A stretch of DNA of 64,000 nucleotides from Romboutsia_C sp015668195 (GCF_015668195.1 NZ_JADPFC010000001.1:1054001-1118000), one strand, 5' to 3'. Shown: positions 1 to 8,731, numbered from the stretch's first letter. The notes: generated by a model from the sequence alone, not told the origin. Numbers and translations: made by a program.

Positions 1-658
1 TAGCAATAAGTAAATCTAATTTCCCTATAGATTTTATATTTTCATTTATATCATTTAAATAGTTATACAACTTTTCACTTAGTGCTTTTCTTATTCTTAA
101 CTCTTCTTGTTCTTCATTTACAACAATTTCTAGTCTTTCTTGTTTTAATTTTTCTATGTTATCTTTATCAGTTTCTTTAAATATTTGCTTTTCAATATTT
201 AGCTTATTTTGTCTAATATGTAATAACTTTTTACTATATGCACCATATATTTGAAATGTAGTTAAATTTAATTCATCTGGATCTAACATCTTTACAACTA
301 CATCTAAGTTTTTAAAGTTTATATAATCTATATTAATATTCAATTTTAAATAGTTTTTTATTATCTCATTAGTATTTATAGCAAAGTTTTTTATTTCAAA
401 CAGTTCTATTTCGTCTAATGCATTTTTCTGTTTTAACCTATTTAGAGTATTTGTTATATTTTTAATTTTACAAAACTCATATTGTATATTATCATACACC
501 ATGTCATTTTCTTTTAAGCTATTAATCATATTTTCTATATAATTAAGTTCTTTTATTAATTTTTCACTATTTTCTTTTTTATATATTTTTATATTAGCTT
601 TTTCTTTTTCTCCATATGGTGTAATTGTATTTACTTCGTTTATTATAAATGACTTAAT
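1..658 (-). CDS. kamC: KamC, MutS-like ATPase of lysine 5,6-aminomutase reactivase (partial, 3' end outside window)
   Basis: An open frame without stops runs from just after kamB to the window edge, giving about 219 residues of the N-terminal part. The protein is charged and helical and includes a LDEIELFEIKNF stretch typical of the MutS core (domain III) region; the ATPase domain would lie beyond the left edge. KamB and KamC are known in lysine fermenters as the pair that reactivates the B12-dependent lysine 5,6-aminomutase. The frame follows the kamB stop codon in the same reading frame and has no ATG, GTG or TTG near its start. The best start is an ATT at 658-656, preceded by GAAGGTGAT at correct spacing (residues MKSFIINEVN). 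The identity rests on gene order and MutS-like character; the exact start is inferred. Confidence 0.72.
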   Translation of the reverse strand, partial: MKSFIINEVNTITPYGEKEKANIKIYKKENSEKLIKELNYIENMINSLKENDMVYDNIQYEFCKIKNITNTLNRLKQKNALDEIELFEIKNFAINTNEIIKNYLKLNINIDYINFKNLDVVVKMLDPDELNLTTFQIYGAYSKKLLHIRQNKLNIEKQIFKETDKDNIEKLKQERLEIVVNEEQEELRIRKALSEKLYNYLNDINENIKSIGKLDLLIA

Positions 659-691
659 ATAATCACCTTCTTGTTTATAAAAGCTTAATTT

Positions 692-1711
692 CTAAACATT
701 CATAACATTAAATACTTTTATATTAGTTTTACTTTGTATACTATCTATAAAATATTTATCATCAAAGCTATATCCTTCTATTGATGTTGGGTTTATACTT
801 AATCCTATTAGATTGACTTTATTTATAACCTTAATACTTCCTTTAAGCTTTATAAACTTATCAAATATTTCCTTATCTAAAAATATCTTTGTACTATCGC
901 TGACCAATATAGTTATATTTTTATAGTTATTACCACTTTTTATAAAGTTGTTTATAAAATTATTAGTAACTATTCCATTTACAACTATATACTTAGTATT
1001 TTCATCTACACTATCTATAATTTCTTTAGAAGAATTTAGAGTTGTATTTATATTTAGGCATTTGTATGAATAATCTTTATTTACTAAGCTAATCTTATAT
1101 TCTTTTATATTTTCATAAATTTCATAGAATTTAACATCATTTACTTTTTCAAGATTTAATATATTAGCTTCATATATTATCTTTTCTATTGCCTTATTTA
1201 TATCTTTATTTATTACAGCTCCACTACAAAATATTGTAGAATCTGTTATAGATGGTGAGCCTAGCGTTTTTCTAGATAAAGCCCCATCAACTATACTTAA
1301 GTCTGCACCATAGTGATTTAATCTTTCACATATGTACTTTATTTGAGTGTTTATAGATGGACCTGCAAGTTCTATATATCCATCGCTTAAGGATCTAAAT
1401 ATAACTATATTTCCTAGTGGTGTTGTTATATTTGTAAGTTCTAGAATTTCTTTGGTTATATCACTACTTAAAGCTAAACTATTAGCTGTAGCTATTATAG
1501 TATTTTTATTTACATATATTCTAGGTTTATCAGTTTTAGTGACAACATCTACCCCTTCTCCATCTACACCTATTGATGTAAGTCCTAGTATTATATTTTT
1601 ATTTATACACTCTTTTAATATGTAATTTAAAGTAGTAGTTTTACCTACGTTTTTGTAATTTCCTATAATAGACATACTCTTATATTTTAATATTTCATTT
1701 AATATATCCAT
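692..1711 (-). CDS. kamB: KamB, lysine 5,6-aminomutase reactivase subunit
   Basis: The 339-residue protein has a Walker A P-loop near its N-terminus (GNYKNVGKTT, about residues 17-26), and the rest shows no membrane segment. In lysine-fermenting Clostridia and Fusobacteria a P-loop protein of this size lies between kamA and the MutS-like kamC, and the pair is annotated as the reactivase that exchanges damaged cobalamin in lysine 5,6-aminomutase. Here it lies 105 bp downstream of kamA and directly upstream of kamC. It ends in TAG, and the next gene continues in the same frame. A long palindrome separates it from kamA, so it may be expressed less than kamA. The name is by family and context; the P-loop is seen directly. 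Confidence 0.78.
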   Translation of the reverse strand: MDILNEILKYKSMSIIGNYKNVGKTTTLNYILKECINKNIILGLTSIGVDGEGVDVVTKTDKPRIYVNKNTIIATANSLALSSDITKEILELTNITTPLGNIVIFRSLSDGYIELAGPSINTQIKYICERLNHYGADLSIVDGALSRKTLGSPSITDSTIFCSGAVINKDINKAIEKIIYEANILNLEKVNDVKFYEIYENIKEYKISLVNKDYSYKCLNINTTLNSSKEIIDSVDENTKYIVVNGIVTNNFINNFIKSGNNYKNITILVSDSTKIFLDKEIFDKFIKLKGSIKVINKVNLIGLSINPTSIEGYSFDDKYFIDSIQSKTNIKVFNVMNV

Positions 1712-1762
1712 AATTATATCCTTAAAAATTTAATCTAAGCGATGTAGATTTTAATAATTTTT

Positions 1763-1804
1763 CTAAAAGATATTATAGGTAATATTACCTATAATATCTT
1801 TTAG
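1763..1804 (-). other. 42-nt perfect palindrome between kamA and kamB
   Basis: The stretch from CTAAAAGATATTATAGG to its exact complement forms a stem of up to about 19 bp, centred at 1783/1784. On the transcribed strand it is followed by AAAAATTATT rather than a U-tract, so it is not a classic intrinsic terminator. It starts 13 nt after the kamA stop. It may protect the kamA 3' end or act as a processing or partial-termination site that lowers kamB/kamC output. Confidence 0.8.
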
Positions 1805-1816
1805 TGTTAGTTTTTA

Positions 1817-3067
1817 TTAACCTAATTGAGTACTTAACTCTCTTTTCTTTCTATCTAATTCAGTTGGCTCAAGTACCATTCTTTCATTATTTAAAAGACC
1901 TGCTACCCCTACCTTATGAACTTCTTTTTCACCTTTGCAAACTTCACATTCACATGTATGCTTATAGTTTGTTGGCTCTGTATAAGTAGTTATAACCCCT
2001 TCAAAGTTTCTAAGTATTACTTTATCGTAACTTTGAGATATTACATAGTTTGGCATAACTGGAGTTTTACCTCCACCACCTGGTGCATCTACAACAAATG
2101 TTGGTACACAGTATCCTGATGTATGTCCTCTTAATCCTTCTATTATTTCTATACCTTTAGATACTGGAGTTCTAAAGTGCTCTATTCCATTAGATAAATC
2201 ACATTGATAGATGTAGTATGGTCTAACTCTTATTTTTACTAAATCATTAACTAATTTCTTCATTACGTGCATGCAATCGTTTACCCCACGTAGTAAAACA
2301 CTTTGATTTCCTAAAGGTATACCTGCATCTGCCATCTTTTTACAAGCTTCTATAGATTCTTTAGTTATTTCATTTGGATGATTAAAGTGAGTGTTTAACC
2401 ATACTGGATGATATTTCTTAAGCATATTCACTAAATTATCAGTTATTCTTTGTGGCATAACTACTGGAGTTCTACTTCCTATCCTTATTATTTCAACATG
2501 TGGTATCTCTCTTAATTTACTTATGATATACTCTAATCTCTCGTCACTCATTAAAAGTGCATCACCACCTGATAATAATACATCTCTTATAACTGGAGTA
2601 TTTCTTATATATTCTATAGCCTTATCTATTCTATCAACTGGTTGAGCTCCATCATTTTGTCCAGCAAATCTTCTTCTTGTACAGTGTCTACAATACATTG
2701 CACATTGATCTGTTATTAAAAGTAATGCTCTATCTGGATATCTATGAGTAAGTCCTGGTACTGGTGAATCTCCATCTTCATGAAGTGGATCATCTAAATC
2801 AGCTTCAGAAACTTTAAGTTCACTTGCAACTGGTATAGCTTGCTTTCTTATTGGATCATTTGCATTAGTTGGATCTATTAATGATAAATAGTATGGTGTG
2901 ATACTCATTCTAAGAGTTTTAAGACATTCCTTAACTCCTTCTTCTTCACTTTCTGTAAGTGGTATATATTTTTTTAATTCTTCAACTGTTGTTATTCTAT
3001 TTTTTACTTGCCAAGTCCAATCATTCCATAATTCATTGCTAACATCCGTAAATATTTTTCTTTCCAT
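1817..3067 (-). CDS. kamA: L-lysine 2,3-aminomutase
   Basis: This radical-SAM, PLP-dependent enzyme converts L-lysine to beta-lysine, the first step of lysine fermentation. The radical-SAM cluster motif CAMYCRHC is visible at about residues 122-129, followed by TRRRFAGQ. The PLP lysine sits in the glycine-rich GGGGKTPVMPNY near residue 334. The C-terminal CECEVC cysteines match the zinc-binding cysteines of the clostridial enzyme. I chose the ATG at 3067 (MERKIFTDVS) because GGGGTGGAG lies just upstream; this gives 416 residues, the usual family length. A start three codons earlier is possible but would overlap the ribosome-binding site. The gene sits 19 bp downstream of kdd in the same operon. 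Confidence 0.97.
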   Translation of the reverse strand: MERKIFTDVSNELWNDWTWQVKNRITTVEELKKYIPLTESEEEGVKECLKTLRMSITPYYLSLIDPTNANDPIRKQAIPVASELKVSEADLDDPLHEDGDSPVPGLTHRYPDRALLLITDQCAMYCRHCTRRRFAGQNDGAQPVDRIDKAIEYIRNTPVIRDVLLSGGDALLMSDERLEYIISKLREIPHVEIIRIGSRTPVVMPQRITDNLVNMLKKYHPVWLNTHFNHPNEITKESIEACKKMADAGIPLGNQSVLLRGVNDCMHVMKKLVNDLVKIRVRPYYIYQCDLSNGIEHFRTPVSKGIEIIEGLRGHTSGYCVPTFVVDAPGGGGKTPVMPNYVISQSYDKVILRNFEGVITTYTEPTNYKHTCECEVCKGEKEVHKVGVAGLLNNERMVLEPTELDRKKRELSTQLG

Positions 3068-3086
3068 AATCTCCACCCCTTATATT

Positions 3087-4118
3087 TTATACGTATAATT
3101 TTTTGAATATATTTCTTATTGTTTCACTTTCTCTTAAAGCTGCTATTGTAACATCTGCATGACCTTTAGTGTATCCATTTCCTATTATCATATCTACATC
3201 TTTACCTACACCTTCAGCTCCAAGTGCTGCTTTTGTAAATGCTGTTGCCATTGAGAAGAAGTATACTACTCCACCATCTCTAACAGGTAGTATTGTGCTC
3301 ATTTCTGTATTTTGGACATTTACACAGTTTATAGCTAAATCTACCTCTTTTCCTTCATTAACTTCTAATACATTCTTAAGTACTTCATTAGGATTTTGTG
3401 CATCTACAGCTATAACTTCATCTACAAGGTTATTTTCTTTTAAGAATGCTTTTTGTTTTTCATCTCTAACAAGTCCTATTACTCTACCATTTTTTCCAGC
3501 TTTCTTTTTAGCCTCATAACAGCAAAGCATTCCAGATTTACCAGCAGCTCCAAGTATTAAAACACTATCTCCTTCTTTAACTAACTTTTGTGTTTGAGCA
3601 GGAGCTCCGGCAACATCAAGAGCAGCTAATGCTAAGTTTTCTTCCATATCTGTTGGTAACTTTGCATATATACCACTTTCAAATAATATAGCTTTTCCTT
3701 TTATTTCAACTCTATCTATATCTGCTTTTATGTCTATTATTTCATCTATTTTTAATGGAGTTAATGATAATGATACAAGCGTAGCTATCTTATCTCCTAT
3801 TTGTAAATCTGTTTTTCCTACTAAATCAGATCCTATTTTTTCTATTGTTCCTATTAACATCCCACCAGAACCAGTAACTGGGTTTTGCATTTTTCCTTTC
3901 TCTTCTACTATTTCTAATATTCTTGACTTTATTTTTTCTATATCATGGTTGCACTCTTCTTCTATTTGAGTAAAGCTTGCTGAATCTATGTTTAAAGCTT
4001 GAACATCTATTAATATTTCATTATCATAAATATTCATATCATTGTTTATTTTTTTAGCTGGTTGTGGAAGTACATTTTCTCCTATAACTCTGTGTGTTCC
4101 GTATTTACATCCTTTCAT
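3087..4118 (-). CDS. kdd: L-erythro-3,5-diaminohexanoate dehydrogenase
   Basis: The 343-residue protein oxidatively deaminates 3,5-diaminohexanoate to 3-keto-5-aminohexanoate with NAD(P)+. It has a central Rossmann-type segment (VLILGAAGKSGMLC, about residues 167-180) as in zinc-free medium-chain dehydrogenase-like Kdd enzymes, and the family-typical N-terminus MKGCKYGTHRVIGENVLPQPA. It lies between atoA and kamA, 15 bp after atoA, behind a strong AGGGGG ribosome-binding site. Length and gene order match known kam loci. Its product is the substrate of Kce encoded upstream in the same operon. Confidence 0.95.
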   Translation of the reverse strand: MKGCKYGTHRVIGENVLPQPAKKINNDMNIYDNEILIDVQALNIDSASFTQIEEECNHDIEKIKSRILEIVEEKGKMQNPVTGSGGMLIGTIEKIGSDLVGKTDLQIGDKIATLVSLSLTPLKIDEIIDIKADIDRVEIKGKAILFESGIYAKLPTDMEENLALAALDVAGAPAQTQKLVKEGDSVLILGAAGKSGMLCCYEAKKKAGKNGRVIGLVRDEKQKAFLKENNLVDEVIAVDAQNPNEVLKNVLEVNEGKEVDLAINCVNVQNTEMSTILPVRDGGVVYFFSMATAFTKAALGAEGVGKDVDMIIGNGYTKGHADVTIAALRESETIRNIFKKLYV

Positions 4119-4133
4119 GACTAATCCCCCTTA

Positions 4134-4793
4134 TTATACTGTTTGTGCTTGCATATATACTAAATCATCAGATATTATTAAATCTGCATCTGTCATTTCC
4201 CTTAATTCTTCAATTGTTACATCTTCACTTATTTCTCTTACAACTAAGCCTTCTTTTGTTACTTCCATAACAGCAAGTTCAGTTATTATCATATCAACTA
4301 CACCTTTTGCAGTTAATGGAAGAGTACACTCTTTAAGTATCTTAGATTTACCTTTTACAGTGTGTAGCATTGCGACTATAACCTTTTTAGCTCCAACTAC
4401 TAAATCCATAGCTCCACCCATACCTGGAACCATTTTTCCAGGTACTATCCAGTTAGCTAAATTTCCATGTTGATCTACTTCTAAAGCTCCTAAAACTGTT
4501 ACATCCACATGTCCTCCTCTTATAAGGCCAAAAGACATTGATGAATCAAAGAAAGCTCCTTCTTCATTTATAGTTACAAATTGACCACCTGCATTAGTTA
4601 TATATGGATCTACTTCATCTTCATTAGCAACTCTACCCATACCAACCATTCCATTTTCTGATTGGAAAATTACATTTATGCCTTCTTCTATGTAGTTTGC
4701 AGTTAATGTTGGAAGTCCTATCCCTAAATTTACTAATTGATTATTTTCAAATTCTTTAGCCACTCTTTTAGCTATAATCTCTTTAGGATTCAT
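4134..4793 (-). CDS. atoA: Butyryl-CoA:acetoacetate CoA-transferase, beta subunit
   Basis: This is the catalytic subunit of a class I CoA-transferase. The SENGMVGMG motif around residues 45-53 carries the glutamate (E46) that forms the enzyme-CoA thioester. The GIGLPTL segment and the GGAMDLVVGAKKVIV region are also characteristic. At 219 residues it has normal length. It starts directly after the atoD stop, so the two subunits are translationally adjacent. In the lysine pathway the enzyme moves CoA from butyryl-CoA to acetoacetate, releasing butyrate and giving acetoacetyl-CoA for thiolase. Confidence 0.95.
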   Translation of the reverse strand: MNPKEIIAKRVAKEFENNQLVNLGIGLPTLTANYIEEGINVIFQSENGMVGMGRVANEDEVDPYITNAGGQFVTINEEGAFFDSSMSFGLIRGGHVDVTVLGALEVDQHGNLANWIVPGKMVPGMGGAMDLVVGAKKVIVAMLHTVKGKSKILKECTLPLTAKGVVDMIITELAVMEVTKEGLVVREISEDVTIEELREMTDADLIISDDLVYMQAQTV

Positions 4794-5447
4794 TTATTTT
4801 GCCTCCTTTATTATGTAATCTACTACTACACCTGGAGTCATTATCATCTCTTTATTTAAACTTCCTACTTCTACTACTTCTTCAGCCTCAACTATTACTA
4901 AGTCACTTGCCATAGCTATCATTGGGTTAAAGTTTTTAGTAGTTCCTTTATAAACTGTATTTCCAAATGTATCTACTAGGCTACCTTTCACAAGTGCTAT
5001 GTCTGCTCTTAATGGTAGTTCTAATAAATATTCTTTGTCATTTACAGTTATCTTTTCTTTATTTTCTTCAACTAAAGTTCCAACTCCTGTTGGAGTTAAT
5101 ATTCCGCCTAAACCAAATCCCCCTGCTCTTACTCTTTCTATAAGAGTTCCTTGTGGAGATAATTCAACTTCTAGTTTACCTTCATTCATTAATCTTCCTG
5201 TTTCTGCATTTGTTCCTATATGAGAGGCTATAACCTTTTTAACTTGGTTATTTACTATCAGTCTTCCTATTCCCTTATCCACAAAAGAAGTATCATTTCC
5301 TATTATAGTTAAATTTTTAGCACCAGATTCTATCAGTGAATCTATAAGAATTTCCCCTGTTCCACAGCCTAAAAATCCACCTATCATGATAGTCATATCA
5401 TCTTTAAAAAGATCTTTTAGTGTTTCTAAAGATACAACTTTACTCAT
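4794..5447 (-). CDS. atoD: Butyryl-CoA:acetoacetate CoA-transferase, alpha subunit
   Basis: The 217-residue alpha subunit pairs with AtoA. The glycine-rich GGFLGCGTGE near residues 23-32 and the GGFGLGGILTPTGVGT segment near the middle are characteristic of the CoA-binding alpha subunit. It lies 21 bp after kce and its stop codon directly precedes the atoA start, which keeps the stoichiometry equal. Alpha-before-beta order is usual. Substrate choice (butyryl-CoA and acetoacetate) is inferred from the kam/kce context rather than from residues. Confidence 0.95.
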   Translation of the reverse strand: MSKVVSLETLKDLFKDDMTIMIGGFLGCGTGEILIDSLIESGAKNLTIIGNDTSFVDKGIGRLIVNNQVKKVIASHIGTNAETGRLMNEGKLEVELSPQGTLIERVRAGGFGLGGILTPTGVGTLVEENKEKITVNDKEYLLELPLRADIALVKGSLVDTFGNTVYKGTTKNFNPMIAMASDLVIVEAEEVVEVGSLNKEMIMTPGVVVDYIIKEAK

Positions 5448-5468
5448 TTTAGCTTCCCCCTAAATTGT

Positions 5469-6314
5469 TTAAGCTTCTTGTGTGCTTAATATATTTGCTT
5501 TCAAACCTAGTATTTCACGAGCTTCTTTAGGTGTTGCTACTTCTCTTCCAAGCTCTTTTACTATATTTGCAGCTTTTTTAACTAATTCTCCGTTTGATGA
5601 TGCTGGGACTCCTTTTTTCATATATACATTATCTTCAAATCCTACTCGAATATGTCCACCTAATAATATACTTAAAGCCACCATATCAAATTGAGATCTT
5701 CCTATTCCACTTACTGTAAATGTAGCATTTTCAGGTATGCTTTCTCTCATAAACATTAAATCTCTATAAGTTGCGCTTATACCTCCATTAACTCCCATTA
5801 CAAAATTAAAGTGCATATTATCATTTATAAATCCTTTTTTGTTAAGCCTAAGAGCCATATCTATCATCCCCTTATCAAATACTTCTATTTCTGGCTTAAC
5901 ATTTAATTCTATCATTTTCTTTCCGAACTCTTTTATAGTATTTTCAGTGTTCACAAAGATTTCATCTCCACCAAAGTTACAAGTTCCGCAATCTAGAGTT
6001 GCCATTTCAGGAGATAGATTTACTGGTTGAATTCTTTCTTCATTGCTCATTCCAACTGCTCCTCCAGTTGAAGGTTGAACAATTGCATCAGGACAAGCAA
6101 CCTTTATAGCTTCTATACATTCTTTAAATCTATTTATATCTTGTGTTGGAGTTCCATCATCTTTTCTTACATGAAGATGTATTATACTTGCTCCAGCATC
6201 ATAAGCAGACTTTGCTTCTCTTACTATTTCTTTAACAGTATATGGAACATTTGGATTATGTTCTTTTGTTACCTCTGCACCACATATAGCTGCAGTTATT
6301 ATAACCTTTTGCAT
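5469..6314 (-). CDS. kce: 3-keto-5-aminohexanoate cleavage enzyme
   Basis: This zinc-dependent enzyme of the BKACE (DUF849) family condenses 3-keto-5-aminohexanoate with acetyl-CoA to give acetoacetate and 3-aminobutyryl-CoA. The metal ligands H46 and H48 are in IIHLHVRKDDG, and the third ligand is likely the glutamate of GFEDN at about residue 227. TTAAICGAEVT-like N-terminal and GGAVGMSNEER loops fit the family. At 281 residues it is slightly over the typical size. It is placed between kal and atoD, which is the order expected for successive steps, and DUF849 proteins beside kal and kdd are the genuine Kce. Confidence 0.96.
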   Translation of the reverse strand: MQKVIITAAICGAEVTKEHNPNVPYTVKEIVREAKSAYDAGASIIHLHVRKDDGTPTQDINRFKECIEAIKVACPDAIVQPSTGGAVGMSNEERIQPVNLSPEMATLDCGTCNFGGDEIFVNTENTIKEFGKKMIELNVKPEIEVFDKGMIDMALRLNKKGFINDNMHFNFVMGVNGGISATYRDLMFMRESIPENATFTVSGIGRSQFDMVALSILLGGHIRVGFEDNVYMKKGVPASSNGELVKKAANIVKELGREVATPKEAREILGLKANILSTQEA

Positions 6315-6336
6315 ATTAAAGTTTCCCCCTAAGTAA

Positions 6337-6717
6337 CTATAATCTTTGTTTGTCTTTAGGCACTACACAAGTTCCACTAGCTTTACATACTACTATTGGA
6401 TTTTCTAAAACTTCTGCTGCTGATTCATTTATATCAGTTCTTGGTACTATAACTTTTCTAGCTTCAAATATCATCTTTCTTGAGCTATTTCCTACATTAA
6501 CTATTTCACCAACTGCTTCTATATAATCACCAGCATATACTGGAGCTAAAAACTCTACACTATCATATGCTTTAAATAATCCTTCATCACCATCATTTTG
6601 TATTAGTAATTCAGTAGCTACATCTCCAAATAATTGAAGCATTTTAGCACCATCTACTAAATTTCCACCATAATGAGCGTCATTACTTCCCATTCTTATT
6701 CTTATCATTGCTTTCAT
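6337..6717 (-). CDS. kal: 3-aminobutyryl-CoA ammonia lyase
   Basis: This small hot-dog-fold enzyme of 126 residues deaminates 3-aminobutyryl-CoA to crotonyl-CoA and ammonia, linking lysine degradation to butyryl-CoA formation. It carries the family pattern of an N-terminal MIRIRMGSNDAHYGG, a central VEFLAPVYAGDYIEA strand-helix region, and a C-terminal PIVVCKASGTCVVP. A strong GGGGGAT ribosome-binding site precedes the ATG. It sits at the head of the kal-kce-atoDA-kdd-kam stretch, separated from etfA by a 161-bp gap with a structured repeat. A paralogue lies at 15037-15420. Confidence 0.94.
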   Translation of the reverse strand: MKAMIRIRMGSNDAHYGGNLVDGAKMLQLFGDVATELLIQNDGDEGLFKAYDSVEFLAPVYAGDYIEAVGEIVNVGNSSRKMIFEARKVIVPRTDINESAAEVLENPIVVCKASGTCVVPKDKQRL

Positions 6718-6774
6718 GTGAAAATCCCCCTTTATGTTTGTTTATATATTTAATAACTGGGATAGGCCTTTTTT

Positions 6775-6844
6775 AGCAACGTACATAGCCGTTTAAGCAA
6801 CGTGTTGGCGAAGCACTTAAGCGACATGAGCGTAGCGAATTTTT
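6775..6844. repeat. Three degenerate tandem units in the etfA-kal gap
   Basis: Three units of 21-25 bp begin AGCAACGTACATAGCC, AGCAACGTGTTGGCG and AGCGACATGAGCGTAGCG, at 6775, 6796 and 6820. They are clearly richer in G+C than the surrounding DNA. The block is flanked by imperfect inverted ends (TAGGCC..TAGCAA at the left, TTGCTAGACCTA at the right), so the transcript could fold into a branched hairpin. It looks like an inserted small repeat element rather than a gene. Confidence 0.6.
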
Positions 6845-6878
6845 GCTAGACCTACACCAATTAGTAAATTTAAGTTTA

Positions 6879-7853
6879 TTATGCTAATTCTTGTATTAAA
6901 TTTTTAATAACTTTATTAACATCTCCTACTATAGAAACATCTGCAACTTCAAATATAGGTGCTTCACTATTTTTATTTATAGCTATTATAAATTCAGATT
7001 CTTCCATACCAGCCAAATGTTGTATAGCTCCTGATATACCACAAGCGATGTAAAGGTCTGGTCTTACAGTTTTACCAGTTTGTCCTACTTGACGAGCTTT
7101 ATCAACCCATCCTGCATCAACTACAGCACGAGAAGCACTTACTTCAGCTCCTAATATATCTGCTAATTCATATAAAGCATTCATATTTTCTTTAGAACCT
7201 ATTCCTCTTCCTGCTGATATAAGTATATTAGCATCTTCTATATTAACTTTCTTTACAGTTTCTTTTATATATTCTAATACTTCTACGTTTTTACCATTTT
7301 CACTAAAATCTACTACAAAATCTTCAACATTTCCAGTTCTTGTACTATCTTTTTTTAACTTTTTCATAACTCCTGGTCTTACAGTACTCATTTGTGGTCT
7401 ATGATTTGGACATATTATAGTAGCCATTATATTTCCACCAAATGCAGGTCTAGTCATTAAAAGTCCACTAGTTTCATCATCTATCTCAAGTGATGTACAG
7501 TCTGCTGTAAGCCCTGTTCCAATAGTTGCACTAACTCTTGGTGCTAAATCTCTACCTATTGTAGTCGCTCCTACTAAAACTATTTCTGGATCTTTTTTAT
7601 TTATAACATCACAAAGTGCTTTAGTGTATGTATTAGTCACATATACATCTAAGTTTTCATCATCTACACAAATTACTTCATCTGCACCATATTGTATAAG
7701 CTCTTCACTTAAACTTTTAACATTGTGTCCAAGAAGTACTGCACTTACTTTACTATTTAATTTATCTGCTAACTCTTTACCTCTTCCTATTAATTCCAAA
7801 GAAACATTTTGGATCTCACCGCTTCTTTGCTCAACAAAAACCATTACACTCAT
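6879..7853 (-). CDS. etfA: Electron transfer flavoprotein, alpha subunit
   Basis: EtfA carries the FAD that exchanges electrons with butyryl-CoA dehydrogenase. The C-terminal FAD-binding region is recognisable (ISAGRGIGSKEN, then SRAVVDAGWV, and QVGQTGKTVRPDLYIACGIS..IQHLAG). I moved the start to the ATG at 7853 (MSVMVFVEQ) because the GGAGGA ribosome-binding site lies inside the seven codons of the longer reading; this gives 324 residues. It follows etfB and bcd in the same operon. In clostridia this Bcd-EtfAB complex bifurcates electrons from NADH to crotonyl-CoA and ferredoxin; that is family knowledge, not visible here. Confidence 0.96.
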   Translation of the reverse strand: MSVMVFVEQRSGEIQNVSLELIGRGKELADKLNSKVSAVLLGHNVKSLSEELIQYGADEVICVDDENLDVYVTNTYTKALCDVINKKDPEIVLVGATTIGRDLAPRVSATIGTGLTADCTSLEIDDETSGLLMTRPAFGGNIMATIICPNHRPQMSTVRPGVMKKLKKDSTRTGNVEDFVVDFSENGKNVEVLEYIKETVKKVNIEDANILISAGRGIGSKENMNALYELADILGAEVSASRAVVDAGWVDKARQVGQTGKTVRPDLYIACGISGAIQHLAGMEESEFIIAINKNSEAPIFEVADVSIVGDVNKVIKNLIQELA

Positions 7854-7911
7854 TATTTTTCCTCCTATAATCACTACTCTTTGAGAAATATTTCGTCAAA
7901 TTGTTTAGTTT

Positions 7912-8709
7912 TTAAGCCTTAGCTTCAGTTATTATAAACTTTTCTTTAAGAGCATTTACTATTATTGATGCTCCTTCTTTTTCATCTACATCATAAAGTG
8001 TTCCTTTTGCTTTAACGCCCTTAGTAAATGATTTTTTAACTTTTGTTGGAGAACCTTTTAATCCTATCTCTTCTAAACAAACATCTATATCTTTTAAAGT
8101 CCAAGTTTCTATTTTATCTTCTCTCATACAATCATATATTCTAGAAACTCTCATATATCTTGGAGTGTTCATTTCTTTTAAAGTAGTTATAAGAAGTGGC
8201 ATTTTAGCCTTTATAACTTGATATCCGTCTTCAAAAGCTCTATTTACTATTACATGTTCACCTTCTACTTCTAACTTTTCAACATAAGTTATAGATGGTA
8301 TATCAAGATGATTTGCTATTTGAGGACCAACTTGTGCTGTATCTCCATCTATTGCTTGTCTTCCTGCTATTATTAAATCATAGTCTAGTTTCTTTATAGC
8401 TCCTGCTATAGTTTTTGAAGTAGCTAATGTATCAGCTCCTGCAAAAGCTCTATCTGTAAGAAGTATTGCTTTATCAGCACCCATTGCTATTGCTTCTTTT
8501 AATGCATTTTTAGCTTGAGGTGGTCCCATTGTTAAAACTGTAACTGTAGCACCCATTTTTTCTTTTAGGTTTACTGCTTCTTCTATTCCTGCTTTATCAT
8601 CAGGGTTTATAATACTTGGTACACCATCTCTTATTAATGTACCAGTTTTAGGATCTAATTTTACTTCTGTTGTATCTGGTACTTGCTTTACACAAACTAA
8701 TATATTCAT
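7912..8709 (-). CDS. etfB: Electron transfer flavoprotein, beta subunit
   Basis: EtfB partners EtfA; in bifurcating clostridial enzymes it holds the FAD that splits NADH electrons. Diagnostic segments are MNILVCVKQVPDT at the N-terminus, DGDTAQVGPQIA near the middle and the ETF beta signature around VNRAFEDGYQVIKAKMPLLI. I start at the ATG at 8709, placed just after GGAGGAAAGAAT, giving 265 residues; the longer in-frame extension would include the ribosome-binding site and overlap the bcd gene. It lies between bcd and etfA with short gaps, so the three are co-translated. Confidence 0.96.
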   Translation of the reverse strand: MNILVCVKQVPDTTEVKLDPKTGTLIRDGVPSIINPDDKAGIEEAVNLKEKMGATVTVLTMGPPQAKNALKEAIAMGADKAILLTDRAFAGADTLATSKTIAGAIKKLDYDLIIAGRQAIDGDTAQVGPQIANHLDIPSITYVEKLEVEGEHVIVNRAFEDGYQVIKAKMPLLITTLKEMNTPRYMRVSRIYDCMREDKIETWTLKDIDVCLEEIGLKGSPTKVKKSFTKGVKAKGTLYDVDEKEGASIIVNALKEKFIITEAKA

Positions 8710-8731
8710 ATTCTTTCCTCCTAAAAATTTG

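Noticed and set aside
1347..1625. Open frames on the plus strand within kamB, kdd, atoA and other minus-strand genes
   Set aside because: They lie opposite real genes, lack ribosome-binding sites and have biased, low-information translations.
6775..6844. tRNA or small structured housekeeping RNA in the GC-richer gap
   Set aside because: No cloverleaf or T-loop signature (GTTCGA) is present; tandem degenerate units fit a repeat better.
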